The notes beneath the pieces were generated by a model, which saw nothing but the letters and a program-made list of their open reading frames with translations, was not told where the DNA came from and did not search any database. Below are positions 1 to 6,709 of a DNA stretch of 32,631 nucleotides, piece by piece. The stretch lies in assembly GCA_947305705.1 (NCBI GenBank), contig CAMZEB010000010.1:1-32631 (forward strand), given 5' to 3'. Position numbers and translations under genes: made by a program. The stretch's first letter is position 1. Each line of letters starts with the position of its first letter. The stretch is from an uncultured Candidatus Saccharibacteria bacterium (GTDB lineage Bacteria > Patescibacteriota > Saccharimonadia > Saccharimonadales > Saccharimonadaceae).

Positions 1-32
1 TACCTCACTCTCCATGCCTTCATTCTACAACA

Positions 33-64
33 AAAATCCCCACGAATTAAAGCGTAGGGATTTT
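33..64 (-). terminator. Rho-independent terminator of the xseA-xseB-membrane protein run
   Basis: Read on the minus strand, this is a 12-bp stem (AAAATCCCTACG pairing with CGTGGGGATTTT, one G-U pair) around an 8-nt loop, followed by a T-rich tail. It lies 13 nt after the stop codon of the gene at 78-887 and fits the end of that leftward transcription unit. Confidence 0.85.
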
Positions 65-77
65 GCGAAATCGTATT

Positions 78-887
78 TTACGAATTACGACGTAATTTCG
101 TCAGTAGTGTCTCGAAATCTTGCGCATATACCTGAGAATCAGTTTGGAAAATAGCCGTTTTATCGTTTACCTTTACAAGAACAGAAATTCCATCCATATT
201 ATCGCCCACCATTCCCACATATTTCGTTCCGGTAATCTTGCTATTATCAGCATTAAAAACGCTAGAAGTAAGTGTGCCGGCAGTTACATTACTGTCATAT
301 GCGCGCTGAACGCTAGAAATCTGCTCATTCAAAATTATAAAACGTAGCGCATAACGCGAACTTTCGTCATCTATCGGATCTACCTGGCCAGGACGAAAAT
401 ATGCCACAAAATCACTATTATTCGTGCCATCGCTCTCAACATAAACGCTCCAAGTCTTCGGATACTCAAAACTAAGCGAACCGTAGTCACTTGGGCCAGT
501 AAACTTGCTAAATGGCTGCTTCTCCTCCTCGGCAAACTTGGCGTTATCTTCCTCTTGTTGCTTCGCAACAGCATCAGCAACCGCAACACTCTTCTGCGAT
601 TCAAAATCGTTCTTCAAATCATTGTACTGCATAAAGAAATACACTGCAAATACAATCGCAGCCGCTGCAATCAGACATACGACAATCAAAACAATCGTCT
701 CGGCAAGCCCTGAAGATTTCTTTTGCTGGATACCAGCTGTCGCCATAGGCGGAACCGGAATATTCGGCTGTACATTGTTTACTGGTGGCATTGCCCCAGC
801 CGTCGAAGCTCCAGTTGGCATCGTAGCTGCAGCGTTATCTGGCGCAGGCACCGATGCATAACCACCCATATTAGAACCTTGATCCAT
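78..887 (-). CDS. Single-pass membrane protein with PsbP-like extracytoplasmic domain, function unknown
   Basis: A 269-aa protein. Residues 1-55 are a Pro/Ala/Met/Gly-rich, probably disordered cytoplasmic tail. One strong membrane segment follows at about residues 63-86 (AETIVLIVVCLIAAAAIVFA). A short charged stretch (QQEEDNAKFAEEEKQ) leads into a C-terminal domain of about 135 residues that opens with LSFEYPKTWSVYVE. That opening resembles PsbP/lipoprotein-like domains often found behind one membrane helix in Patescibacteria; this is my impression of the pattern, not a search result. There is no signal-peptidase site, lipobox or catalytic motif. A TATAAT box sits exactly 6 nt before the ATG, so the mRNA may be leaderless. 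It is last in the run after xseA and xseB, separated from xseB by 38 nt. The specific role is unknown. Confidence 0.85.
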   Translation of the reverse strand: MDQGSNMGGYASVPAPDNAAATMPTGASTAGAMPPVNNVQPNIPVPPMATAGIQQKKSSGLAETIVLIVVCLIAAAAIVFAVYFFMQYNDLKNDFESQKSVAVADAVAKQQEEDNAKFAEEEKQPFSKFTGPSDYGSLSFEYPKTWSVYVESDGTNNSDFVAYFRPGQVDPIDDESSRYALRFIILNEQISSVQRAYDSNVTAGTLTSSVFNADNSKITGTKYVGMVGDNMDGISVLVKVNDKTAIFQTDSQVYAQDFETLLTKLRRNS

Positions 888-893
888 AAGACA

Positions 894-899
894 ATTATA
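894..899 (-). promoter_or_regulatory. -10 box TATAAT, 6 nt before ATG (probable leaderless promoter)
   Basis: On the minus strand TATAAT is followed by TGTCTT and then the ATG of the membrane-protein gene. There is no Shine-Dalgarno sequence. This spacing would put transcription start on or next to the A of ATG. It is one of several such sites in the window. Confidence 0.6.
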
Positions 900-925
900 T
901 TTTAGCTTATGCTTTTTCGCAACAA

Positions 926-1117
926 TTATTTGCTAAAATCTTCCTCGATGACCTTAATGTCATTCTTTAGATTATCTAAATCCTGTTGTATTTCTTTTGC
1001 CAAGCTAGTCAAAGTTTCGAATTTTTCCGCTGCTTTACTTAAATCGAAATCGTCAGAATAAAACCAATCCACGCCAGTCTTCAAATCATTGATTTTTTCG
1101 TTGATAGTCTTTGTCAT
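926..1117 (-). CDS. xseB: Exodeoxyribonuclease VII small subunit
   Basis: A 63-aa acidic, fully helical protein with the XseB pattern: a short helix, a DFDLSKAAEKFE segment matching the family's L-x-x-A-x-x-x-[FY]E core, and a second long helix (AKEIQQDLDNLKNDIK). XseB subunits assemble around XseA to form the exonuclease that degrades single-stranded DNA to oligonucleotides during repair. The identification rests partly on position: its ATG overlaps the xseA stop by 4 bp (ATGA), the classic translationally coupled xseA-xseB arrangement. The length is typical of the family (60-80 aa). On sequence alone it is too short and low in complexity to be certain. Confidence 0.9.
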   Translation of the reverse strand: MTKTINEKINDLKTGVDWFYSDDFDLSKAAEKFETLTSLAKEIQQDLDNLKNDIKVIEEDFSK

Positions 1118-2208
1118 TTTCGCTCCTTTATGTTCGTTACATTTGCTTCAATTTCTTGCTTTTTAGTCATAATTTCAATTTGCGCGCCAACCGCAACATC
1201 GCCACGTATTATCGCATAGCCGCGCTCCAATACTTTTTCCGGATTTAATTGCTCTAATATTTTCCAATTATTGGATACTTCATTATAAATTACTGCAATT
1301 TTACCAAAATACCCGTCCACAAGACGCGTAATTTCCGACCGTATTACAGCTGTTAATTCGATGATTTTTACATTGAGCAAATTATTTATTCGTTCTACGT
1401 CAGCTGTTATATTCGACTTAATTTCGCGTCGATCACGGGTCAGCATTTGCGCCGCATTTGACGGCGTCGAAGCCACCACGTCCGCCGCCAAGTCACACAA
1501 ACTTTCATCAACTTCGTGCCCAATTCCCGTTATAACAGGAATCCTACTAGCCGCTATTGCTCGCACTAGTGCCTCGTCATTAAACACCGCCAAATCATCT
1601 GCCGAGCCACCGCCGCGAATCACGGCAATTACATCCACCTCACCCCGCTCGTTAAAGTATTTCAAGGCCCGAATAATTTGGTCAGCCGCCGTCATCCCCT
1701 GCACCTGCGTATGCGCAGTCAGCACCTCTAGGCCACCCCACCTTTCATTCAAGATTTTACAAAAATCCGCATAGCCGGCCGCCTGCGTGCTAGAAATCAC
1801 GCCAATCTTCGTAATGTTGTCTGGGAGCGGACGTTTCTTCGCTGGATCAAATAAGCCCTCAGCTGTCAGCTTCTTCTTTAGCATCTCAAGACTCTTCTTT
1901 ATGCTACCTTCGCCGACCGGCGCAATCGCCTGAATCGTCAGAGAAAACTTCCCCCAGTTCGTCAGCTTCGGCACTGCCCGCACCCGCACTCGCATCCCAT
2001 CTTCTATCGGAAAGCGCAACGCAAAAGACATCATAAAGCAGCCCACGCTCGATTGCTCATCTTTCAAATCAAAAAAGACATATTTCCCCTGATTAAGCTT
2101 AAAACTCGCTACTTCCCCCTCAACAATCACGCCAGTAAAAGCCGTCTCCATTATCTGGTTGCAGACCGCCTGAAAATCTGAAACCGAATACACCTGCTGC
2201 TCTTCCAT
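1114..2208 (-). CDS. xseA: Exodeoxyribonuclease VII large subunit
   Basis: A 364-aa catalytic subunit of exonuclease VII. Residues 1-100 form the OB-fold DNA-binding domain (VYSVSDF, then GEVASFKLNQGKYVFFDLKD). The catalytic core carries the family signatures RGGGSADDLAVFND and TGIGHEVDESLCDLAADV, followed by STPSNAAQ. The C-terminal helical region is shorter than in E. coli XseA (about 456 aa). I chose the start at 2208 (MEEQQVYSVSDF). The open frame runs 57 codons further upstream, but that stretch would overlap the divergent gene at 2225 and has no family similarity. A TATTAT box lies 6 nt before this ATG and there is no Shine-Dalgarno sequence. It overlaps xseB by 4 bp. Confidence 0.97.
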   Translation of the reverse strand: MEEQQVYSVSDFQAVCNQIMETAFTGVIVEGEVASFKLNQGKYVFFDLKDEQSSVGCFMMSFALRFPIEDGMRVRVRAVPKLTNWGKFSLTIQAIAPVGEGSIKKSLEMLKKKLTAEGLFDPAKKRPLPDNITKIGVISSTQAAGYADFCKILNERWGGLEVLTAHTQVQGMTAADQIIRALKYFNERGEVDVIAVIRGGGSADDLAVFNDEALVRAIAASRIPVITGIGHEVDESLCDLAADVVASTPSNAAQMLTRDRREIKSNITADVERINNLLNVKIIELTAVIRSEITRLVDGYFGKIAVIYNEVSNNWKILEQLNPEKVLERGYAIIRGDVAVGAQIEIMTKKQEIEANVTNIKERK

Positions 2209-2210
2209 GA

Positions 2211-2220
2211 TATAATAATA
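2211..2220. promoter_or_regulatory. Back-to-back extended -10 boxes of xseA and the trm-like gene
   Basis: The 16 bp between two divergent start codons hold a -10 box on each strand. The plus-strand box is TGA-TATAAT (box 2211-2216), 8 nt before the ATG at 2225. The minus-strand box is TGC-TATTAT (box 2215-2220), 6 nt before the xseA ATG. Both have the extended TGn element and neither has a clear -35. The boxes overlap, so the two promoters should exclude each other and both mRNAs would have almost no leader. Confidence 0.6.
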
Positions 2221-2224
2221 GCAT

Positions 2225-3340
2225 ATGCAATATCTTGTCGTCCTAGGTCGCGAAGCTAAGATTTCCCTCACAGAACTCGAGGCGCTTTTTTCATCCAGCA
2301 AAGTAAAGCAAGTCTCCCCAACCCTAGCTATCGTCACCGCCAAATTCGTTGATATCAACCGCCTCGGCGGCGCACTCAAAGTTGCGAAAGTCCTCGATGA
2401 ATCCCCTACCGACTACCTCAGCCAGCTCCCAGAAGGCAAAATCACCCTCGGCGTCAGCGATTACTCCGCCAAAGCCAGCCAAAAATCCGCCTGGGCGCTC
2501 GCACTGAAGTACAAAAATCTCCTCAAGCGCCACGGCCGCAATGTTCGCCTTATCCCGAGCAAGTCCGCCATCATCTCTAGCGCCACCGCTCACCACAATC
2601 AACTTGGCGAAAAACTCAATCATATCGAACTCATCAAATTTGGCGACACCTTTGCGACCTCTGTTGGCACGCAGAATATTACCCAATACGCCAAGCGCGA
2701 CCAAGCTCGCCCCGCCCGCGACGCTTTCGTTGGTATGCTTCCGCCAAAGCTTGCCCAAATTCTCATCAACCTCGCCACCGAAGGCGCCAAAGAAGGCCGC
2801 CTCCTCGACCCATTCTGCGGCACCGGCGTCGTTTTGCAAGAAGCCAGTCTTATGGGCTACTCGATTTATGGGACCGACCTCTCCGACAAGATGATAAATT
2901 ATTCTGAACGCAATCTATCTTGGCTCGCCGGTCGCTATTCCGACATCGTCGCTAAGCCACAACTCGAGGCTGGCGACGCTACCAATCACCAGTGGAAGCC
3001 CGCGCCAGATTTCGTCGCTAGCGAAATCTATCTAGGCCATCCGATGTCGCAACCACCAGCCGAGATCAAATTCCGCACCGAAAAAGAATCCGCCGAAGCC
3101 CTCCTCACTGCTTTTCTCAAAAATCTCGCCCCTCAAATCAAGAGTGGCGCCCGCGTAGCCCTCGCCATTCCAGCTTGGCTCCGCCAAAACGGCAAATATT
3201 CCGGCCTCGATATTCTTGACAGATTAGATAATCTTGGGTATAATCTTATGCAGTATCGATTCGCGTCTTTCGATGACCTCTTGTATTATCGAGAGGGCCA
3301 AATCGTTGCGCGTCAAATAATAGTATTAAGGAAAAAGTAA
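2225..3340 (+). CDS. Trm11/Trm-G10-like RNA (guanine-N2) methyltransferase family protein
   Basis: A 371-aa protein. The N-terminal ~160 residues look like the THUMP-containing RNA-binding half of the Trm11/archaeal TrmG10 family. The linker QYAKRDQARPARD followed by VGMLPPKLAQILINLA is a strong family signature. The SAM-binding motif I is LLDPFCGTGVVLQEA (about residues 193-207), and a motif II acid follows in YGTDLSD. The expected catalytic motif IV, N/D-PP-Y, is missing: the matching segment reads DFVASEIYLGHP. It may therefore be a variant enzyme with altered target chemistry or a non-catalytic RNA binder. If active, it would methylate a guanine in tRNA. rpmA follows after 3 nt, so the two are probably co-transcribed. 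Confidence 0.8.
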   Translation: MQYLVVLGREAKISLTELEALFSSSKVKQVSPTLAIVTAKFVDINRLGGALKVAKVLDESPTDYLSQLPEGKITLGVSDYSAKASQKSAWALALKYKNLLKRHGRNVRLIPSKSAIISSATAHHNQLGEKLNHIELIKFGDTFATSVGTQNITQYAKRDQARPARDAFVGMLPPKLAQILINLATEGAKEGRLLDPFCGTGVVLQEASLMGYSIYGTDLSDKMINYSERNLSWLAGRYSDIVAKPQLEAGDATNHQWKPAPDFVASEIYLGHPMSQPPAEIKFRTEKESAEALLTAFLKNLAPQIKSGARVALAIPAWLRQNGKYSGLDILDRLDNLGYNLMQYRFASFDDLLYYREGQIVARQIIVLRKK

Positions 3341-3343
3341 AGT

Positions 3344-3622
3344 ATGTCACATGTCAAAGCTGGTGGTACCAGTAAAAACATCCACAACAATGCTGGCCAA
3401 CGCCTCGGCGTCAAGCGCTTTGGTGGCCAAACTGTAAAGACTGGTGAAGTTCTCGTTCGCCAAACCGGCGCAACCAAGCTCGCTGGCCCAGGCACCTTCA
3501 TGAGCCGCAATTTCACGATTCATGCTGCCATCGATGGCAAGGTTGTCTTCGTTAAGACCAAGAAGAGCCACTTCTCCGGCAAGAGCGTCCGCCGCACCCG
3601 CGTCGAAGTCCACGCTGCTTAA
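3344..3622 (+). CDS. rpmA: 50S ribosomal protein L27
   Basis: A 92-aa L27. It begins MSHVKAGGTSKN, has the hallmark block GQRLGVKRFGGQ, then VLVRQTGATKLAGPG and the IDGKVVFVKT strand. L27 lies near the peptidyl-transferase centre, with its N-terminus reaching the tRNA acceptor ends. It lacks the cleavable N-terminal extension of Firmicutes L27, so no Prp processing is expected. AAGGA precedes the start, inside the end of the methyltransferase gene. In most bacteria rpmA follows rplU directly; here rplU lies alone about 8.5 kb away on the other strand. A strong hairpin terminator follows. Confidence 0.97.
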   Translation: MSHVKAGGTSKNIHNNAGQRLGVKRFGGQTVKTGEVLVRQTGATKLAGPGTFMSRNFTIHAAIDGKVVFVKTKKSHFSGKSVRRTRVEVHAA

Positions 3623-3634
3623 GTTAAAAGCATC

Positions 3635-3665
3635 AAAAAAATCTCCTCAAGTGAGGAGGTTTTTT
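3635..3665. terminator. Bidirectional terminator between rpmA and the EEP gene
   Basis: AAAAAATCTCCTC, an AAGT loop, then GAGGAGGTTTTTT: a 13-bp stem with A and T tracts on its two sides, so it can act on both strands. It sits between the converging ends of rpmA (plus) and the phosphatase-like gene (minus). Confidence 0.9.
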
Positions 3666-4410
3666 CTATATCTCTATACTCACACTTACTGCCGCATGAT
3701 CGGAAACCAATTCCTTATGAACCTCAAAATTCGACCACTTTATACCATCACTAATTAAAATATGATCGCAAGCCACATCCTTCACAAACTTCAGATCCAT
3801 CAAGGTTTGTTTCGTACCAGTCTCGCGCGTCAAATCAGTCAAAAAGTCTAACTCGCGCATCGCCGGCGATTCGTAAACCACATTCAAATCGCCGCACATC
3901 AATACCGCCCCTTCTTCGTTACGAATCATATTCGCCGCTTCGCGCATGCAGCGCACCGTCTCCTCGTCACCTAATGGATCAGGCAACCAATATCCCATGA
4001 TAGGTCATTACCGTCAAACCATTTTCAAGCTTCACCTTTAAAGCATAGCAGCCCTGATCATCGCCAGCACCATTCTTATTAGAAAAATCCGAATCTGGAT
4101 CATATTTACCACAAATTAACTTTTGCTCAGTTTCAATAATCGGATAACGGCTCAAAATCACGTTCCCCTGTTCCATCGTAGCATTACCACCAAGCAAGTC
4201 AATTCCCCAGTTTGACACACGTGCATCATACTGCAAACCAGAAGCTTCCTTAAGGTCTTCTACCGTATCGACAAAATGGCCCAAAAAGTCATCTGCTTCA
4301 CTCCAAACCGCTTCCTGAAGGCAAATAATATCATATTCATTCTCGCGCAAAAAACGCGTTAGAGCGCCCTTCATACGCCCAGTCCAAACATTCAACTGCA
4401 ATATTCTCAT
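3666..4410 (-). pseudogene. Endonuclease/exonuclease/phosphatase (EEP) family gene split by a frameshift
   Basis: Two overlapping frames together make one EEP-fold protein of about 247 aa. The 5' part (3979-4410, 143 codons) carries RILQLNVWTG, the metal-binding glutamate in IICLQEA, and GNVILSRYPI. The 3' part (3666-3998) carries the GDLN motif, then the terminal SDHAAVSVSIEI histidine motif. The family needs both halves for its Mg-dependent phosphodiester hydrolysis. The break is at 3994-3996 (GGG on the coding strand): frame one reads TYHG then ILVA and stops, while the expected continuation GYWLPDP is in the next frame. One base appears to be inserted. All catalytic residues survive, so this is a very recent mutation, a sequencing error or, less likely, a programmed frameshift. 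A TAAAAT box lies 7 nt before the ATG. Confidence 0.85.
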
Positions 4411-4417
4411 GTTTATA

Positions 4418-4423
4418 ATTTTA
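4418..4423 (-). promoter_or_regulatory. Extended -10 box TGA-TAAAAT, 7 nt before ATG
   Basis: On the minus strand TGATAAAAT is followed by TATAAAC and the ATG of the EEP gene. There is no ribosome-binding site. It fits the leaderless pattern seen elsewhere in the window. Confidence 0.5.
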
Positions 4424-4428
4424 TCACG

Positions 4429-5037
4429 CTAAAGGCAACTAATCTTAAGGAGCGCCATCTTTATAATCGTCCACGACTCCAAACCAGTTGTCTTCATATC
4501 GAGATCAGCTCGCGCCAAAATCTTCATTGCCTTCGCCGCCTTCGTATTATTCATCTGTAATTTCTTTGCCGTTTGCGTCACCATTAGACCCATAAACATA
4601 TATGGGTCATTCGTCAGCTCAATTTTTTCGCACATTTTCACCGCACTCGTACCATCACCTCGCATCGCCGTATCTAAAATATCAAAAACGAGATTCTTGT
4701 TCGGATCCTCTGCGACTTTGAACTCTTTAAACTCAACATCCTTACTTAGTGCCTTGTAGGTCGCCGAACGCTTATCGAGTTTGGTTTCCCATATCACAAT
4801 ATTATGGCTGCACTCTCCGACGAAGCCCGGCAACATACCCCAACACTCTTTGTTCTCCGATAAATCCTTGATAAGAATGTTCCGCGTATCGCCAAACAGA
4901 GACGTACCAAGAAAAACTGAAGCCATATCGCTCGCCTGCAGACTCTCCGCCTCTATCACCTCGTAATCCGCCCCGAGCTGCTTATCTATCATCTTGCGCG
5001 CCGTCACGCGGTCATCACCATAAAAAACTCTAATCAT
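4429..5037 (-). CDS. holA: DNA polymerase III delta subunit-like clamp-loader protein (short form)
   Basis: A 202-aa protein opening IRVFYGDDRVTARKMID, which matches the start of HolA (delta) where the degenerate AAA+ P-loop lies. LFGDTRNILIKDLS and NIVIWETKLDKRSATYKALS match the family's core strands (the E..LDKR segment is typical). Delta opens the beta sliding clamp within the clamp loader. Usual HolA is about 330-340 aa; this one stops after the lid-like helical domain and appears to lack much of the C-terminal collar domain. Its ATG overlaps the mutM stop by 4 bp (ATGA), so translation is probably coupled. I rejected a longer start (MQGVPAM) because the family match begins at MIRVFYGDD. 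Confidence 0.82.
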   Translation of the reverse strand: MIRVFYGDDRVTARKMIDKQLGADYEVIEAESLQASDMASVFLGTSLFGDTRNILIKDLSENKECWGMLPGFVGECSHNIVIWETKLDKRSATYKALSKDVEFKEFKVAEDPNKNLVFDILDTAMRGDGTSAVKMCEKIELTNDPYMFMGLMVTQTAKKLQMNNTKAAKAMKILARADLDMKTTGLESWTIIKMALLKISCL

Positions 5038-5882
5038 CGCTGGCACCCCTTGCAATAATGCGTTCCGCGCCCCGCCGTGCGCGTCTTTTGTATCTCGCTA
5101 CCACAGCGCGGACATTCGCAACCCTCGCGACGAAAAACCTGCGCGAATTTCTCGAGATAATTTCCCCGCGTGCCATCTGCACGCACATAATCCTTCATCG
5201 TTGAGCCGCCACTATCAATCGACGCTTGCATTACTTTCCGTAAGCCTTCCAAGAGCTTGTCCGACTCCTCGCGCGTCAAATCGCCGCACTTCCGCCAAGG
5301 CAAAACCTCAGCATAGAAACACCCTTCATCAGCATAAATATTCCCCACCCCTGCGATATTATGTTGATCGAGAATTGCCGCTTTTACCGGCGACGACTTG
5401 TGCTGCTGGAGCATTTGCCAAAAAGCCTCCTCTCCCATATCCCAGGGTTCTGCACCCAGGCTAGTCAGAAACTTATCTGTCGCCAAACTCAACTCGTCCA
5501 TCACCGCCCAGAAGCCAAACTTGCGCAAATCATTAAAATATAGATGAGTACCGTCGTTCAAATCCGCAAAAATCCGCGTAAAGCGCCCCGGCATCTTCTC
5601 ATGGAAGCTCTCGTCAGGATGCCCTGCCGCAAAACGCTCCAGACCATCATGAATCATCTGACCCGTCATTCGCAAATGAACCATAATCGTCAGCTTGTTC
5701 CCCAACCGAATCAATAGCGCTTTCCCGCGCCTATCGATACTAACAATCTCTTGCCCCTCTACTAACTCCGGCTTGCCACGAAAACTTTTTTCGCACAAAA
5801 TATGAATCTTCGTGATTTTCTTTCCGACAATACACTTCTCTAGCCCACGTTTAATCGTCTCGACTTCTGGCAACTCCGGCAT
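5034..5882 (-). CDS. mutM: Formamidopyrimidine-DNA glycosylase (Fpg)
   Basis: A 282-aa base-excision repair enzyme that removes 8-oxoguanine and formamidopyrimidines and nicks the abasic site. It begins MPELPEVETIKRGL, with the catalytic Pro at position 2 after Met removal and Glu at position 3. It has the RRGKALLIRL lysine loop, HLRMTGQM, the helix-two-turn-helix region around AAILDQHNIAGVGNIYADEG, and a C-terminal C4 zinc finger (CPRCGSEIQKT...YCKGC). Length is normal. The start at 5882 is fixed by MPELPE and by a TATAAT box 6 nt upstream. It overlaps holA by 4 bp. The two may be one unit linking oxidative repair with replication genes. Confidence 0.98.
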   Translation of the reverse strand: MPELPEVETIKRGLEKCIVGKKITKIHILCEKSFRGKPELVEGQEIVSIDRRGKALLIRLGNKLTIMVHLRMTGQMIHDGLERFAAGHPDESFHEKMPGRFTRIFADLNDGTHLYFNDLRKFGFWAVMDELSLATDKFLTSLGAEPWDMGEEAFWQMLQQHKSSPVKAAILDQHNIAGVGNIYADEGCFYAEVLPWRKCGDLTREESDKLLEGLRKVMQASIDSGGSTMKDYVRADGTRGNYLEKFAQVFRREGCECPRCGSEIQKTRTAGRGTHYCKGCQR

Positions 5883-5888
5883 ACTTCT

Positions 5889-5894
5889 ATTATA
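5889..5894 (-). promoter_or_regulatory. -10 box TATAAT, 6 nt before mutM ATG
   Basis: On the minus strand TATAAT-AGAAGT-ATG lies in the 14-nt gap after the CPBP gene. No Shine-Dalgarno sequence is present. It is a likely leaderless promoter and independently supports the MPELPE start. Confidence 0.6.
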
Positions 5895-5896
5895 AG

Positions 5897-6709
5897 CTAT
5901 GCTACAAACAAGAAATAGAACGCAATGCCGTTTTTTATCATATGGAGCAACACACCAGACCAAATCGTACCCGTCAGCTCGCGCATCACACACATCCCCA
6001 AACTCATCGCAAACACCGTCACGCCAACATTTAGCTGACCGTGCATTATGCCGAATAACAGAGATGTAATAATAATCGCTGGCACCGCCGACATTCGGAA
6101 GCGCAATTTACCGTATAGCCAACCGCGAAATATAATCTCCTCGCAAATCGGCGCCAACACTACTAAGCATATAAACGCCAAGAAGAAATCGCCCGCTCTG
6201 TACAGATTATTATAACCCACTTCTTGCGCTTGTTCCCAATCTACGCCAGGCAGTATTGCCATCATAATCGCCATAAGGATACCAGCCGCTATCATCACGA
6301 CAATGAAACCTATCGGTGCAAGGAAAATATCTGTCCAAGTCGGCAAACCACGCAACCCGAGCTCATTGCGCGATGTCCGATAATGCAAGACCGCCCAAGG
6401 CACAAAGATAATCGCCGCCATACTGAGTGCGTACACTAGCACCTGATAAACCGAGCTCACAACGTTCGAAGTCAAATCCTCTCTCGGCAATATCTTTACG
6501 AATAGAAATGCGACTACAAATTGCGCCACAAATAGCACCGCCCCCACCCAAACTGCTAGGCCGACCCCAAACAGCGTCAACCACGCAGTGCGTTTCCAAC
6601 CTTTGCTCTTTTCAAAGCTCTCGCGAATCCTCGCAAATCGCCCCCTCGGCTTCGCCGGCGCGACCTTTTTTGTCGTTTTTGCAGTCTTCTTCTCTTTAAC
6701 TGTCGCCAT
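5897..6709 (-). CDS. CPBP family intramembrane metalloprotease
   Basis: A 270-aa polytopic membrane protein. A Lys/Arg-rich cytoplasmic tail (residues 1-40) is followed by about seven hydrophobic segments. The Abi/CPBP (Rce1-like) motifs are all present: EE at 190-191 with R195 (CEEIIFRGWLYG), H223 in LLFGIMHG, and H256 with N260 in LLHMIKNG. These residues bind the metal and catalyse cleavage within the membrane. The family includes CAAX prenyl proteases and bacteriocin-immunity proteins; the substrate here is unknown. Its ATG overlaps the rseP stop by one base (TAATG), so two intramembrane proteases are translationally coupled. They may act in sequence on membrane proteins, but that is inference from position. 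Confidence 0.93.
   Translation of the reverse strand: MATVKEKKTAKTTKKVAPAKPRGRFARIRESFEKSKGWKRTAWLTLFGVGLAVWVGAVLFVAQFVVAFLFVKILPREDLTSNVVSSVYQVLVYALSMAAIIFVPWAVLHYRTSRNELGLRGLPTWTDIFLAPIGFIVVMIAAGILMAIMMAILPGVDWEQAQEVGYNNLYRAGDFFLAFICLVVLAPICEEIIFRGWLYGKLRFRMSAVPAIIITSLLFGIMHGQLNVGVTVFAMSLGMCVMRELTGTIWSGVLLHMIKNGIAFYFLFVA

Noticed and set aside
2209-2379. N-terminal extension of XseA by 57 residues
   Set aside because: It would overlap the divergent coding sequence, and XseA similarity begins at MEEQQVYSVSDF with a promoter box just before it.
2324-2839. Minus-strand open frame of 171 codons opposite the trm-like gene
   Set aside because: Antisense shadow; Gly/Ala/Glu-rich low-complexity translation and no start signals.
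5883-5993. Upstream extension of MutM
   Set aside because: The catalytic proline must follow the initiator Met (MPELPE), so the start is at 5882.
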